Assembly: GCF_000429245.1 (NCBI RefSeq)
Contig: NZ_AUBM01000011.1
Span: 97,044 to 161,043 of the forward strand
Reading direction: 5' to 3'
Source of the DNA: Schaalia georgiae DSM 6843
GTDB lineage: Bacteria; Actinomycetota; Actinomycetes; Actinomycetales; Actinomycetaceae
DNA length: 64,000 bases
How positions within the stretch are numbered: the stretch's first letter is position 1; the number at the start of each line of letters is the position of its first letter. A program made the position numbers and the translations under genes. Below are positions 16,611 to 26,587 of this stretch, piece after piece. Below the pieces are notes generated by a model. That model worked only from the letters and a program-made list of their open reading frames with translations, did no database searches and had not been told where the DNA came from.

Positions 16611-18301
16611 GCGGACGCCTCCTGGTCGGACGTGGCGCCGATGAGCTGGGAGCGCACGTCGATGACGCGGTCGGCCACGGCGGTGACGGCGGTGCGGTGG
16701 GCGATGACGACGACGGTGCGGCCCTCGTCCCGCAGGGCGGTGATCGCTCGGACGACGACTTCCTCGCTGACGGCGTCGAGGTGGGCGGTGGGCTCGTCGA
16801 GAACGACCAGGCGGGCGTCCCCGGCCAGGGCGCGCGTGAGGGCGAGGCGCTGGCGCTGTCCGACGGACAGCCCCGCGCCGCCCTCGCCGATGGGCGTGTC
16901 CCAGCCTTGGGGCGCGGCTGCGACGACGGGGGCGAAGCCAGTGGCCGCGGCCGCGCGCTCGAGGCGGGTGGCCGGGACGTCGCCGCCCACGTTGTCCAAG
17001 AGGGTGCCGGGCACCAGCGCGGGGAACTGGGGGACCCACGCGATCGAGTCCCACCACGAGGCGGGATCCGCGTCGGCCAGGTCCACGGGGCCGCCGGGCG
17101 CGTCCACGACAATGCGCCCGCGCGCGGGGGCGAGCTCGCCGAGCAGGCAGGCGACCGCCGTGGACTTGCCGGCCCCGGACGGGCCGACCAGGGCGGTCAC
17201 AGCCCCCGGCTCGATCGTGGCGGTCAACGAGGCGGGCGCCCAAGCGCCGCGGGCCTTGACGCTGACGCCCTCGAAACGGATCGGGTGCGCGCCGGCCGGG
17301 GGAGCGGTGCGGGTGCCGCGCGGGCGCGGGGGCTCGGCCTCGATGACGGCGAAGGCGGCCTCAGCGGCGGCCACGCCGTTCGCGGAGGCGTGGAACTGCG
17401 CCCCCACTTGGCGCAGGGGCTCGAAGACCTCGGGCGCCAGCATGATGACCGCCAGCCCCCGGAACAGGTCGATACCGCCGTAGACGAGGCGCATGCCGAC
17501 CTCCACGGCGACCAGCGCCACGGAGAGGGTGGTGAGGAACTCCAAGACGGCCCCGGACAGGAAAGCGACCCGCAGCGTCCCCATGGTGGCCTCCGTGTTG
17601 GACGCCCCGAGGCGGCGCAGGTGCTCGCGGGGGGAGTCCTGGCGCCCGAGCCCCCTGAGCGTGGGAAGGCCGGCCATGAGGTCGAGCAACTGGGCGCCCA
17701 GGCGCTTCATCGACTCGAGCTTGTCGCGCGACGCGGACTGCGTGAACCGCCCGATGAGGACCATGAACACGGGGATCAGCGGGACGACCACGACGGCGAT
17801 GAGCGCGGACCACGCGTCCAGGAGGAGCATGGTCCCCAGGGCCGCGGGGGTGACGGTCACGACGAGGAACAACTGGGGGAGGAACTTCACGAAGTAGGGG
17901 ACCAGGTCGTCGAGCCCTCGGGTGACCAGGGTGGTGGTCTGCGAGGAGCGGGTGGCCCTCCACCGGGGACCGAGCTCGAGCGCGGCGTCCAGGACGCGCG
18001 CCCTCAGCTGCCGTATGGCGAGTGCCGCGGCGCGGTGGCCGGTGGCCTCCCGCAACCAGACGACTCCGGCGCGGGCGGCGGCCACGGCGGCGACACCGAC
18101 CAGGGGCCACACCGCGCCGGAGGGCCCGGACTGCCCCGCGATGACGGGGGACACGGCCGCTGAGACCAGCAGCGCCTGCGCAATGACCAGCAGCGCGGTC
18201 AGGGTCCCCAGCGCCACGGTGAGCGCGATGTGGGGGCGCACCGAGCGCGCGTAGCGGAGCAGTCTGGGGTCGAGGGGGCGCACAGTCGTTGAACTCCTCA
18301 T
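16607..18301 (-). CDS. cydD: Thiol reductant ABC exporter subunit CydD
   Basis: A 564-residue half-transporter partner of CydC. The N-terminal membrane domain (~20-300) contains VTPAALGTMLLLDAWSALIAVVVVPLIPVFMVLIGRF. The ATPase has Walker A GPSGAGKST, signature LSVGQRQRLALTRAL (a Val replaces the usual first Gly after Ser, common in CydD) and Walker B ARLVVLDEPTAHLD. The start was placed at the ATG giving MRSSTTVRPLDPRLLRYAR; its ribosome binding site is weak and upstream codons run into the cydB 3' region. Confidence 0.92.
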   Translation of the reverse strand: MRSSTTVRPLDPRLLRYARSVRPHIALTVALGTLTALLVIAQALLVSAAVSPVIAGQSGPSGAVWPLVGVAAVAAARAGVVWLREATGHRAAALAIRQLRARVLDAALELGPRWRATRSSQTTTLVTRGLDDLVPYFVKFLPQLFLVVTVTPAALGTMLLLDAWSALIAVVVVPLIPVFMVLIGRFTQSASRDKLESMKRLGAQLLDLMAGLPTLRGLGRQDSPREHLRRLGASNTEATMGTLRVAFLSGAVLEFLTTLSVALVAVEVGMRLVYGGIDLFRGLAVIMLAPEVFEPLRQVGAQFHASANGVAAAEAAFAVIEAEPPRPRGTRTAPPAGAHPIRFEGVSVKARGAWAPASLTATIEPGAVTALVGPSGAGKSTAVACLLGELAPARGRIVVDAPGGPVDLADADPASWWDSIAWVPQFPALVPGTLLDNVGGDVPATRLERAAAATGFAPVVAAAPQGWDTPIGEGGAGLSVGQRQRLALTRALAGDARLVVLDEPTAHLDAVSEEVVVRAITALRDEGRTVVVIAHRTAVTAVADRVIDVRSQLIGATSDQEASA

Positions 18302-18381
18302 CTGCGTCGTCTTCGGGGCCGTGGCCCCGTCGGGGTGCCCGGTGGCCGCCCCGCCCACCGGCGCGGGGCGGCCAGGCGGGT

Positions 18382-19503
18382 TCAGCCCGCCAGGAAGTTC
18401 TCGCCCAAGCGGATCCTCCCCAGGGGCAGGCCCGTCCTCGTATCGACGTCGCCCGGCCCCACGCGCGAGCGGAACACCCAGTACGACCAGGCCACGTAAG
18501 CGGCCACGACGGGCACCAGGCATGCGGCGACGACCGTCATCACGGTCAGCGTCGCGTGCGTGGACGACGCCTGGTCGATGGTGAGCGAGTACGCGGGGTT
18601 GATCGACGACTTCTGCACGGCGGGCGCCATGGCGGCGAACACCCACGCCACCGTGGCGGCGATGGCCACGCAGGAGGCCGCGAAGGAGCGCCCCTCGTGG
18701 CGCAGCGTCTGCTGGCTGAGGACCGTGGAGACAATGACCGCCAGGGCGGCGACCACCAGCGGGAACCACCCGAGCACGTTCGTGGTGAACGCGAACTGCC
18801 CCCACATCATCCACACGACCGCCAGGGCGGTCGCCCCGATGGTGGCCGGGGCGGCGATGGCGTTGGCGCGCTCGCGCACCTCGCCCTCGGTCTTCAGGGC
18901 GAGGAACTGGGAGCCGTGAGCGAGGCACACGGACACCAGGACCGCGCCGCCCAGGACCGTGTACGGCGTGAGCAGCGAGAAGAACCCCCCGGTGAGCTGG
19001 TGGGTGGCGGTGGCCAGCGACGAGGCGACGGCCGTGGGGTCCACGACCATCCCGGAGCGCTGGTCGACGACTTCGATCATCATGCCCTGCACGAAGTTCG
19101 CGAAGGCGACGCCCAGCAGCAGGGGCACCAGCCACGCGGAGGCCACGTGGATCCAGTCCCAGGTGCGCCGCCACTGCTCGGTGGCGATCTTCGAGCGCCA
19201 TTCCAGGGCCACGACGCGCACGATGAGGCACACGAGGACGAGGAAGAGAGCCAGGTACATGCCGGAGAACATCGTGGCGTACCACTCCGGGAAGGCGGCG
19301 AAGGTGGCGCCGCCCGCGGTGAGCAGCCACACCTCGTTCCCGTCCCAGTGGGGGCCGATCGTGCGCACGGTCTGGGTGCGCTCGCGGTCGCCCTTGGCCA
19401 CGAAGGGCAGCAGCATGCCGACGCCGAAGTCGAAGCCCTCGACGATGAGGTAGACCGTCCACAGGACGGCGATGAGGACGAACCACAGGATTGACAGTGT
19501 CAT
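18382..19503 (-). CDS. cydB: Cytochrome bd ubiquinol oxidase subunit II
   Basis: A 373-residue integral membrane protein, the smaller core subunit of the bd oxidase that reduces O2 to water without pumping protons. The start MTLSILWFVLIAVLWTVYLI, the EGFDFGVGMLLPF motif and GPHWDGNEVWLL are hallmarks of CydB. About nine hydrophobic segments are visible. It follows cydA by 17 bases and precedes cydD by ~80. Confidence 0.96.
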   Translation of the reverse strand: MTLSILWFVLIAVLWTVYLIVEGFDFGVGMLLPFVAKGDRERTQTVRTIGPHWDGNEVWLLTAGGATFAAFPEWYATMFSGMYLALFLVLVCLIVRVVALEWRSKIATEQWRRTWDWIHVASAWLVPLLLGVAFANFVQGMMIEVVDQRSGMVVDPTAVASSLATATHQLTGGFFSLLTPYTVLGGAVLVSVCLAHGSQFLALKTEGEVRERANAIAAPATIGATALAVVWMMWGQFAFTTNVLGWFPLVVAALAVIVSTVLSQQTLRHEGRSFAASCVAIAATVAWVFAAMAPAVQKSSINPAYSLTIDQASSTHATLTVMTVVAACLVPVVAAYVAWSYWVFRSRVGPGDVDTRTGLPLGRIRLGENFLAG

Positions 19504-19520
19504 GGGGTGCTCCTAAGCCC

Positions 19521-21071
19521 TCAGTACCCGAAGGCGAGGTCGGCTGCGGATTCGGCGCCGGCGGCCGTGGCCCTCGTGGGCGCCGTGCGGATGCCCTCCA
19601 GGGCGTAGCGCTTCATGAGGAGGTACCAGATGACGCCGAGCACGCCGTAGAGGACGGTGAAGAGGATTAGGGTGATGAGCGTCTGCCACGCCGGGACGTT
19701 GGGGGAGACGCCCATCTGGGTCATGAGCGCCACCGAGCCGAGCGGGGATCCGCTGGAAAGGGCGCCCAGGTTGGGGGCCACCACCCACGGCTGGCGGCCC
19801 ATCTCGGTGAAGATCCACCCGAAGGACGCGGCGACGAAGGGCAGGGGGATGTTGGCCAGGGCGAGCCGCGAGAGCCACACGGATCCGGGCGCCCGCCCCC
19901 GCCTCGTTGCCCACAGGCCCCACGCCGCCAGCACGAAGGCGGCCATTCCCAGTCCGATCATGAGGCGGAAGGACCAGAACACCGCCATCTGCGGGGGCCG
20001 GAAGTCGTAGGCCGAGGCGTCCCCGTACTTCGCCGTGAAGTTGGGGTCGGCGTTGAGCAGGGCGACCATGCGGTCCTGGATGTCGGCGACGCCCTCGGAT
20101 GTGGCGGTGAAGGAGTTGTGCGACATGAACGAGGCGACCCCGGGGACGCGGACGATTTGGAGGGGCTGGGAGTCGTCGCCCAGGGGGCATGAGCCGAACT
20201 GCGCGACGGTGAAGGCCGCGCCTTCCGTGTCGACGCAGATGCCCTCTGCGGCGGCCATCTTCATGGGCTGGACCTCGACCAACTCCTGGCCCTGGATGTG
20301 GCCCGAGGCCGCGGTGCCCAGGCCGCCGACGAGGATCACGGCCATGCCGAAGCGGGCAATGGGCCGCCAGACGCTGCGCGCGTGTTCGGCGGCCTGCTGG
20401 GAGCCCTCGCGCGAGGAGCGCACCATCCACCAGATGGAGATGCCCGCGACGAAAGATCCGGCGACCAGCCACGCGGAGGTGATGACGTGGGCGTACTCGC
20501 TGAGGTAGACGCCCGATGTGATGAGCTCGAGGAACCCTGAGGCCCCGTCGAGCTCGGCGCGCCCGGTCGCCGGGTTGAAGCGGGCTCCGACGGGGTGCTG
20601 CATCCACGCGTTGGCGGCCAGGATCCAGGCCGCGGAGAACATCGTCCCCAGGGCGACGCACCAGATGGACGCAAGGTGGGCGCGCTTGGACAAGCGGCCC
20701 CACCCGAAGATCCACAGGCCCAGGAAGGTGGATTCCAGGAAGAACGCGAGGAGGGCCTCGACCGCCAGGGGGGCGCCGAAGATATCCCCGACGAAACGGG
20801 AGTACTCCGACCAGTTCATCCCGAACTGGAACTCCTGGACGATGCCGGTGGCGACTCCGAGGGCGAAGTTGATGAGGAGGAGCTTGCCGAAGAAACGGGT
20901 GGCGCTGAGCCAGTGCTCCTTGCCGGTGCGGTGCCAGACGGTCTGCATGATGGCGACCAGCAGGGACAGGCCGATGGTCAGGGGGACCAGGACGAAGTGG
21001 TAGACGGTGGTGATGGCGAACTGCCAGCGCCCGATCGTGACCGCATCTAGCGCCGTTTGCGCGAGGGTCAT
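19521..21071 (-). CDS. cydA: Cytochrome bd ubiquinol oxidase subunit I
   Basis: A 516-residue heme-bearing subunit. Near the N terminus GRWQFAITTVYHF carries the conserved His (residue 25 here) that ligates heme b595 in the E. coli protein. The EFQFGMNWSEYSRFVGDIFG segment and LIMLFT-like later helices are typical. The bd oxidase has high O2 affinity, fitting a microaerophilic or facultative lifestyle. It is the first gene of cydABDC-kinase, with AAGAAGGCAC before the ATG, and an 8-bp perfect inverted repeat lies ~50 bases upstream. Confidence 0.96.
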   Translation of the reverse strand: MTLAQTALDAVTIGRWQFAITTVYHFVLVPLTIGLSLLVAIMQTVWHRTGKEHWLSATRFFGKLLLINFALGVATGIVQEFQFGMNWSEYSRFVGDIFGAPLAVEALLAFFLESTFLGLWIFGWGRLSKRAHLASIWCVALGTMFSAAWILAANAWMQHPVGARFNPATGRAELDGASGFLELITSGVYLSEYAHVITSAWLVAGSFVAGISIWWMVRSSREGSQQAAEHARSVWRPIARFGMAVILVGGLGTAASGHIQGQELVEVQPMKMAAAEGICVDTEGAAFTVAQFGSCPLGDDSQPLQIVRVPGVASFMSHNSFTATSEGVADIQDRMVALLNADPNFTAKYGDASAYDFRPPQMAVFWSFRLMIGLGMAAFVLAAWGLWATRRGRAPGSVWLSRLALANIPLPFVAASFGWIFTEMGRQPWVVAPNLGALSSGSPLGSVALMTQMGVSPNVPAWQTLITLILFTVLYGVLGVIWYLLMKRYALEGIRTAPTRATAAGAESAADLAFGY

Positions 21072-21535
21072 GTGTGCCTTCTTACATGTGGGTGAATAGG
21101 GATAGGCCGTGCCGAAGGTCTGGGACCTTCGTCACGGGTTTGTAGATAATGTAGCGCAAACGACGTGGATGCGCGTGCTGATTGCGGGCGGGGCGGGGTT
21201 TCCCGCACTACTCCGTGTCATTTGCGCGTGTGCGCTCGCGCGGAACTGCTCCTGGGGAGGCGGTGCCCCCGCCGTTCCCGGGGCGCCGGCGCGGCGCCCG
21301 GCCCGCCTGGACGGCCCCGGGCGCGCCCGGGGCCGCCGTGCCGGGGGGCTTGACTCCTGTGAGACAATGACTGCGAATGGGCGTTGTGGGCGTGCCCCCA
21401 CAACGAGTGCCGACGCGGCGCGCACACGCGCCTCCGGCCGTGCCGCGTTCGCGGCCCCACTAGGTTTCCGCCCCCAGCGGGCGATTGAGGAAGGACGGGT
21501 CCTGGCACGGGGTGCCGCCCGACAATTGGAGAACC
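21072..21535. other. Divergent intergenic region cydA / rne
   Basis: 464 bases with no credible gene. On the cydA side there is an inverted repeat at 21113-21131. A lower-GC patch around 21138-21165 (GTTTGTAGATAATGTAGCGC) may hold the cyd promoter on the minus strand, but I cannot fix its elements. On the rne side the sequence is very GC-rich and contains TTGACTCCTGTGAGACAATG around 21349, in which a -35-like TTGACT is visible without a well-spaced -10. Confidence 0.4.
21113..21131. promoter_or_regulatory. Perfect inverted repeat upstream of cydA
   Basis: CGAAGGTC at 21113-21120 and GACCTTCG at 21124-21131 separated by TGG: an 8-bp perfect stem about 42-60 bases before the cydA ATG. It could be an operator or a 5'-UTR hairpin. 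It does not match the Rex consensus. Confidence 0.35.
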
Positions 21536-24154
21536 GTGACCCCCGAACTTGATTCCCCCGCGCCCGTCGCGCCGGCGGCATCCCTGCTCTTCCAGGCCCC
21601 CGTCTTCCAGGAGCCCGCGGGGGCGGCCGGCCCCGGCGACGCCCCCTCGCGCCGCAGCGCGGACGCCGGCGACGAGCCCAAGGAGGCTTCCCCCCGCAGG
21701 AAGCGCTCCAGCCGGGCCGCCCGCGAGGACGTCGCAGGACCGGACGCCAAGGGCGCCCCCGCCGACGACGGGGCGGCCGACGCGCCGCCGAAGAAGCGCC
21801 GGACCCGCAAGAATTCCTCGGGGGACGCCCCGCCCGCCGATGGGGAGGGTGCTGGCCCGCAGGAGGGTGGCGAGGCGACCGCCCCCAAGCGCCGCAGGCG
21901 CGCGAAGAAGGAGGAGCCCGCCCCCGACACCCAGGACCAGGGGGCCCCGGAGGCGGACGGGGACGGCGGGCGCCGGCGCCGCCGGCGGCGCCCCCGCTCC
22001 TCCGCCGAGGCGGAAGCCGGCGGCGACCTGTCCGACCAGGTGAAGGCCCTCAAGGGCTCGACGCGCCTGGAGGCGAAGAAGCAGCGGCGCCGGGAGGGGC
22101 GCCGAGAGGGCCGCAGGCGCCACTCGATCACCGAATCGGAGTTCCTCGCCCGCCGCGAGTCGGTCAAACGCGCCATGGTCATTCGCGACCACGAGGGCCT
22201 CGACCAGATCGCCATCCTTGAGGACGACCTCCTCGTCGAGCACTACGTCGCGCGCCGCACCTCCAAATCGGTTGTTGGCAACATCTACCTGGGGCGCGTC
22301 CAGAACGTCCTGCCCTCGATGGAGGCCGCCTTCGTGGATATTGGGCGCGGGCGCAACGCCGTCCTGTACGCCGGCGAGGTCAATTGGGACGCCGTCGGCC
22401 TCGATGGCAAGCCCCGGCGCATCGAATCGGCCCTCAAGTCCGGCGACTCAGTGCTCGTGCAGGTCACGAAGGACCCCATCGGGCACAAGGGGGCGCGCCT
22501 GACCAGTCAGATCACGCTGGCGGGCCGTTACCTGGTGCTCATTCCCAACGGCTCGATGATGGGGATCTCGCGCAAGCTGCCCGACAAGGAGCGCGCCCGC
22601 CTCAAGAAGATCCTCAAGCAGGTCGTTCCCTCCGGTTCGGGCGTCATCGTGCGCACCGCCGCCGAGGGCGCCTCCGAGGAACAGATCCGCGCGGACGTGG
22701 ACCGCCTGACGAAGCAGTGGGAGGACGTGCGCGCCAAGCAGAAGTCCACCCGCAGCGCGCCCGCCCTGATGCGCGGGGAGCCCGAGCTCGCCGTGCGAGT
22801 CGTGCGCGATATCTTCAACGAGGACTTCACGAGCCTGGTCGTCCAGGGCCGGGGGACCTACGCCACCGTCAAGGAGTACGTCGACGAGCTCAGTCCCGAG
22901 CTGTCGGACCGCGTGGAGCAATGGGTGGGCAAGGAGGACGTCTTCCACGCCCACCGCATCGACGAGCAGCTGGCCAAGGGCATGGACCGCAAGGTCTGGC
23001 TGCCCAGCGGAGGGACCCTCATCATCGACCGCACCGAGGCGATGACGGTCATCGACGTCAACACCGGCAAGTACATCGGCGCCGGGGGGACGCTGGAGGA
23101 GACGGTCACCCGCAACAACCTCGAGGCAGCCGAGGAGATCGTCCGGCAGCTGCGCCTGCGCGACATTGGCGGGATCGTCATCATCGACTTCGTGGACATG
23201 GTGCTGGAGTCGAACCGGGACCTGGTGCTGCGCCGCCTCGTCGAGTGCCTGGGGCGCGACCGCACTCGGCACCAGGTAACGGAGATCACGTCGCTCGGCC
23301 TGGTCCAGATGACGCGCAAGCGCGTAGGGGAGGGGCTCGTCGAGGCGTTCTCCACCCAGTGCGACGCCTGCGAGGGCCGCGGCTTCATCGTCCACTCCCA
23401 TCCCGTCGAGCACCCGGGCGCCTCCGACAAGAACGGCAAGGGATCCAAGCGCTCCAAGAAGAACACCGAGGGGCGCCGGACCGGCGGCGAGCCGCCTGCC
23501 GACCACGAGCGCGCCAAGGAGGCGTTGAGCGCCATCGCCGCGGCCACGCGCAAGGACGAGGCCCCCGCCGAGGGCGCTGAGGGCAGTGGCGACGACCGGG
23601 GAGCCGGGGCGGCGGACGGCGCGCCCAAGGGCACAGGCAGGGCGCGTCGGAAGAGGGCCGCCGCCACCGCCCCCTCCCAGGAGGCCGCTTCCGTCGATCC
23701 TGCTCCTGCCCGGGACTCCGCCGCCCCCTCCGAAGAGGCCGCTTCCGCGGATCCCGCCCCACGGGGCGGCAGGGCGAAGGCAGCGCGCCGGAAGAAGGCC
23801 ACCGCCCCCGAACAGGTTCCGGCCTCCGGCCTCCCGGCCGATCCGGCGCCCGGGGCGGACTCGGGCGCCGAGGACGGATCCCAGCGCAGCGCCGCCCCCT
23901 CCAGCGAGGCTGCGGCCCCTGCGGCAGCCGGGTCCGCGGCAGCGGCCAAGCCCAGGCGCCGCCGCGCAGCCAGCGCAGGATCGGTCGAACCGGAGGCGGC
24001 CCCCGTACTGGAACTGCCCGAGAGGGTGGCCGAGCCCGCGCCCGCTGCGGCCACAATGACGCCCGAGGAGATCACCCTGCCCGCCCCCGCAGCGCAAGAG
24101 CGCCCCAAGCGCCGCCGCCGAGCTGTTTCCACGGGGGTCGTCGACGCGGGTTGA
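21536..24154 (+). CDS. rne: Ribonuclease E/G family endoribonuclease
   Basis: An 872-residue RNase E/G that initiates mRNA decay and processes rRNA. GTG 21536 is preferred: GGAG lies 4 bases upstream. Residues 1-~195 are disordered, rich in Ala/Pro and Lys/Arg runs (e.g. [11 protein letters not shown]). The catalytic core (~200-625) has an S1 domain (GNIYLGRVQNVLPSMEAAFVDIG), the DNase I-like Mg sites Asp507 (IDVNTGK) and Asp554 (IDFVDM), and the Zn-link CDACEGRG (Cys609, Cys612) that ties the tetramer. The C-terminal ~250 residues are again low-complexity Ala/Pro/Lys-rich. Catalytic domain in the middle with arms on both sides is the actinobacterial layout. Confidence 0.94.
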   Translation: MTPELDSPAPVAPAASLLFQAPVFQEPAGAAGPGDAPSRRSADAGDEPKEASPRRKRSSRAAREDVAGPDAKGAPADDGAADAPPKKRRTRKNSSGDAPPADGEGAGPQEGGEATAPKRRRRAKKEEPAPDTQDQGAPEADGDGGRRRRRRRPRSSAEAEAGGDLSDQVKALKGSTRLEAKKQRRREGRREGRRRHSITESEFLARRESVKRAMVIRDHEGLDQIAILEDDLLVEHYVARRTSKSVVGNIYLGRVQNVLPSMEAAFVDIGRGRNAVLYAGEVNWDAVGLDGKPRRIESALKSGDSVLVQVTKDPIGHKGARLTSQITLAGRYLVLIPNGSMMGISRKLPDKERARLKKILKQVVPSGSGVIVRTAAEGASEEQIRADVDRLTKQWEDVRAKQKSTRSAPALMRGEPELAVRVVRDIFNEDFTSLVVQGRGTYATVKEYVDELSPELSDRVEQWVGKEDVFHAHRIDEQLAKGMDRKVWLPSGGTLIIDRTEAMTVIDVNTGKYIGAGGTLEETVTRNNLEAAEEIVRQLRLRDIGGIVIIDFVDMVLESNRDLVLRRLVECLGRDRTRHQVTEITSLGLVQMTRKRVGEGLVEAFSTQCDACEGRGFIVHSHPVEHPGASDKNGKGSKRSKKNTEGRRTGGEPPADHERAKEALSAIAAATRKDEAPAEGAEGSGDDRGAGAADGAPKGTGRARRKRAAATAPSQEAASVDPAPARDSAAPSEEAASADPAPRGGRAKAARRKKATAPEQVPASGLPADPAPGADSGAEDGSQRSAAPSSEAAAPAAAGSAAAAKPRRRRAASAGSVEPEAAPVLELPERVAEPAPAAATMTPEEITLPAPAAQERPKRRRRAVSTGVVDAG

Positions 24155-24364
24155 CGCCCCTGCCCCGCGCCCGGAGCGGCGTGGGGCACAGGGCAGGGCG
24201 GGGTGTGGAACAGCACAGCGGACTGCCTCGCCCGCGGGCCGCGCCAGGTTGCTATCGGGCAACGATTTCCGCTAGATTTGATCGTCGGCGCAACAAGCGC
24301 CAACGGGACGCGTATCCCGGCTCTTCTCGAGCCGCGGGCGTTCCTGTTCCGAGAACGAGAAGAG
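24155..24364 (+). other. Leader region of rplU
   Basis: 210 bases between rne and rplU. It holds the promoter at 24249-24278 and an ~80-base leader with no recognised structure. Confidence 0.4.
24249..24278 (+). promoter_or_regulatory. Predicted promoter of rplU-rpmA
   Basis: TTGCTA at 24249-24254, an 18-base spacer and TAGATT at 24273-24278 form a reasonable sigma-70-type promoter in a locally AT-richer stretch. It would start a transcript near 24285, about 80 bases before rplU. Confidence 0.5.
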
Positions 24365-24685
24365 ATGAGCTCCAACGTGGTCTACGCGATCGTCAAGGCT
24401 GGCGGCCGGCAGGAAAAGGTGTCCGTCGGTGACGTCGTCGTCGTCGACAAACTGGCAGAGGGGATCGGTTCGAGCGTGTCGCTCAAGCCTCTGATGCTGG
24501 TGGATGGCGACGCCATCACCGTCGACGCGGCCAAGCTGGGCGGGGTCACCGTCAAGGCCGAGGTCGTCGACTCGGCGAAGGGCCCGAAGATTTCGATCAT
24601 CAAGTACAAGAACAAGACGGGCTACCGCAAGCGTCAGGGCCACCGCCAGAAGATGTCGGTCGTCAAGATCACCGAGATCGCCTGA
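24365..24685 (+). CDS. rplU: Large ribosomal subunit protein bL21
   Basis: A 106-residue L21 that binds 23S rRNA. The conserved start VYAIVKAGGRQEKVSVGD and the C-terminal GYRKRQGHRQKMSVVKI are diagnostic. ATG 24365 is used; GTG 24377, giving VVYAIVKAGG, is an alternative because neither has a strong ribosome binding site (GAACGAGAAG before the ATG is the better of the two). It is followed by rpmA after 33 bases. Confidence 0.96.
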   Translation: MSSNVVYAIVKAGGRQEKVSVGDVVVVDKLAEGIGSSVSLKPLMLVDGDAITVDAAKLGGVTVKAEVVDSAKGPKISIIKYKNKTGYRKRQGHRQKMSVVKITEIA

Positions 24686-24718
24686 CCCCCGGTTCAATCG
24701 AGCAGAAAGTAGTTCCTG

Positions 24719-24979
24719 ATGGCACACAAGAAGGGCCTCGGCTCCTCGCGCAACGGCCGCGACTCGAACGCTCAGCGACTGGGCGTCAAGCGCTTCGGCG
24801 GCCAGCGCGTCAACGCCGGCGAGATCCTGGTCCGCCAGCGCGGCACCCACTTCCACCCCGGTGACGGCGTGGGGCGCGGCAAGGACGACACCCTGTTCGC
24901 CCTGCGCGCAGGAGAGGTGGCGTTCGGGCGCAAGCGCGACCGCCGAGTCGTTTCCGTGGTCGAGTCCGCCTCCGCCTGA
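24719..24979 (+). CDS. rpmA: Large ribosomal subunit protein bL27
   Basis: An 86-residue L27 reaching into the peptidyl-transferase centre. It starts [22 protein letters not shown] with no N-terminal processing extension, as usual outside Firmicutes, and contains [16 protein letters not shown] and [16 protein letters not shown]. It ends just before a clear intrinsic terminator. Confidence 0.97.
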   Translation: MAHKKGLGSSRNGRDSNAQRLGVKRFGGQRVNAGEILVRQRGTHFHPGDGVGRGKDDTLFALRAGEVAFGRKRDRRVVSVVESASA

Positions 24980-24996
24980 GACCGACCGCGCGACGA

Positions 24997-25025
24997 GGGC
25001 GTCCGGCAGTGCCGGGCGCCCTTTT
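24997..25025 (+). terminator. Intrinsic terminator after rpmA
   Basis: GGGCGTCCGGC (24997-25007) pairs with GCCGGGCGCCC (25011-25021), with one T-G wobble and a 3-base loop, and is followed by TTTT. One of the few classical terminators with a U-run in this window. It may be leaky, since obgE follows 30 bases later without an obvious promoter. Confidence 0.7.
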
Positions 25026-25054
25026 CCCACATCCACGACTCCGCAGGAGGGACC

Positions 25055-26587
25055 ATGGCAGACTTCGTCGACCGCGTGACACTGCACGCGGCGGGCGGCA
25101 ACGGGGGCAACGGCGTCGCCTCCATCAAACGGGAGAAGTTCAAGCCGCTGGCGGGGCCCGATGGCGGGGACGGCGGGGACGGCGGCTCCGTGGTCCTCGA
25201 GGTCTCCGACCAGGAGACGACGCTGCTCACCTATCACCGCTCGCCCCACCAGCGGGCCCAGAACGGCACGCAGGGGATGGGCGACTTCCGCCAGGGCAAG
25301 AACGGCGCCGACACCGTCCTGCCCGTCCCCGACGGGACGGTCGTCAAATCCACGTCGGGGGAGCTGCTGGCCGACCTGACGGGGGCGGGCGCGCGCTTCG
25401 TCGTCGCCCAGGGCGGCAAGGGCGGCCTCGGGAACGCGGCCCTGGCCTCGAAGGCCCGCAAGGCGCCGGGGTTCGCGCTGCTGGGCGAGCCCGGCGAGGA
25501 ACGCGACGTCGTCCTCGAACTCAAGTCGGTGGCCGATGCGGCGCTCGTGGGCTTCCCGTCATCGGGCAAGTCGTCGCTGATCGCGGCGATGAGCTCCGCG
25601 CGCCCCAAGATCGCGGACTACCCCTTCACGACCCTGGTCCCCAACCTGGGCGTCGTGGCAGCCGGGGACGTGCGCTACACGATGGCCGACGTGCCGGGCC
25701 TGATCCCCGGCGCCTCCGCGGGCAAGGGCCTGGGCCTGGACTTCCTGCGCCACATCGAGCGCTGCGCGGTCATCGTCCACGTGCTCGACACCGCCGTCTA
25801 CGAGGCCGAGCGCACACCCGTGGACGACCTGCGGACCATTGAGGCGGAGTTGGGTGCCTTCCAGGGCGACCTGGGCGGCCTCGAGGGCCACGTCCCGCTC
25901 ATGGAGCGCCCCCGCGTCATCGTGCTCAACAAAGTGGACGTGCCCGACGGGCGGGACCTGGCCGAGATCGTGCGCCCGGAACTCGAGGCGACCGGGTGGC
26001 CCGTGTTCGAGGTCTCCGCCGTCTCCCACGAGGGGCTGCGGGCGCTGTCCTTCGCGCTGGCGGGGATCGTGGAGCGCGAGCGCGCCCGGCGCCCCGCCCT
26101 TCAGGCCGCGCGGCCCGTGATCCGGCCCCGGGCTGTCGGCCAGCGCACCGCCGTCAGCGTGCGCCGCACCCGCAAGGACGGCGAGGAGGTCTTCCAGGTC
26201 CGCGGGGACAAGCCGGAGCGCTGGGTGCGCCAGACCGACTTCGCCAACGACGAGGCGGTGGGCTACCTGGCGGACCGCCTCGCTGCGGCGGGCGTCGAGG
26301 ACGAACTCGTCAAAGCCGGGGCCGTGGCCGGGGACGCCGTCGTCATCGGGGAGCTGGACGGCGGCGTGGTCTTCGACTGGGAGCCGACGCTGACGACCGG
26401 CCCGGAGCTGCTGGGCTCGCGCGGCACCGACTCGCGCATCGACCAGTCGGCCCGCCGCACCAACAAGGAGAGGCGCCAGGCCTACCACCAGGCCATGGAC
26501 GCCAAGGCGGCCGCCCGCGAGGAGCTGTGGACCGAGCGCGCCGCCGGCCACTGGACGGACGCCGACGACGGGGGAGCGGACAGGTGA
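25055..26587 (+). CDS. obgE: Obg GTPase
   Basis: A 510-residue GTPase acting in 50S assembly and stress control. The Obg domain (~1-158) shows the glycine-rich [16 protein letters not shown] and [15 protein letters not shown]. The G domain has G1 [11 protein letters not shown] (Ser where Asn is usual: GFPNAGKS), G3 DVPGLIPGA and G4 NKVD. The C-terminal OCT domain (~340-420; [28 protein letters not shown]) and a charged tail follow. GGAGG precedes the ATG. The stop overlaps proB. Confidence 0.96.
   Translation: MADFVDRVTLHAAGGNGGNGVASIKREKFKPLAGPDGGDGGDGGSVVLEVSDQETTLLTYHRSPHQRAQNGTQGMGDFRQGKNGADTVLPVPDGTVVKSTSGELLADLTGAGARFVVAQGGKGGLGNAALASKARKAPGFALLGEPGEERDVVLELKSVADAALVGFPSSGKSSLIAAMSSARPKIADYPFTTLVPNLGVVAAGDVRYTMADVPGLIPGASAGKGLGLDFLRHIERCAVIVHVLDTAVYEAERTPVDDLRTIEAELGAFQGDLGGLEGHVPLMERPRVIVLNKVDVPDGRDLAEIVRPELEATGWPVFEVSAVSHEGLRALSFALAGIVERERARRPALQAARPVIRPRAVGQRTAVSVRRTRKDGEEVFQVRGDKPERWVRQTDFANDEAVGYLADRLAAAGVEDELVKAGAVAGDAVVIGELDGGVVFDWEPTLTTGPELLGSRGTDSRIDQSARRTNKERRQAYHQAMDAKAAAREELWTERAAGHWTDADDGGADR

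Noticed and set aside
16607..19486. A continuous minus-strand reading that would fuse cydD to ~395 upstream codons
   Set aside because: The upstream part is an out-of-frame shadow of cydB; cydD begins at 18301 with a normal N terminus.
21113..21165. Rex (NADH-sensing) operator upstream of cydA
   Set aside because: No TTGTGAANNNNTTCACAA-like sequence was found; only an unrelated inverted repeat.
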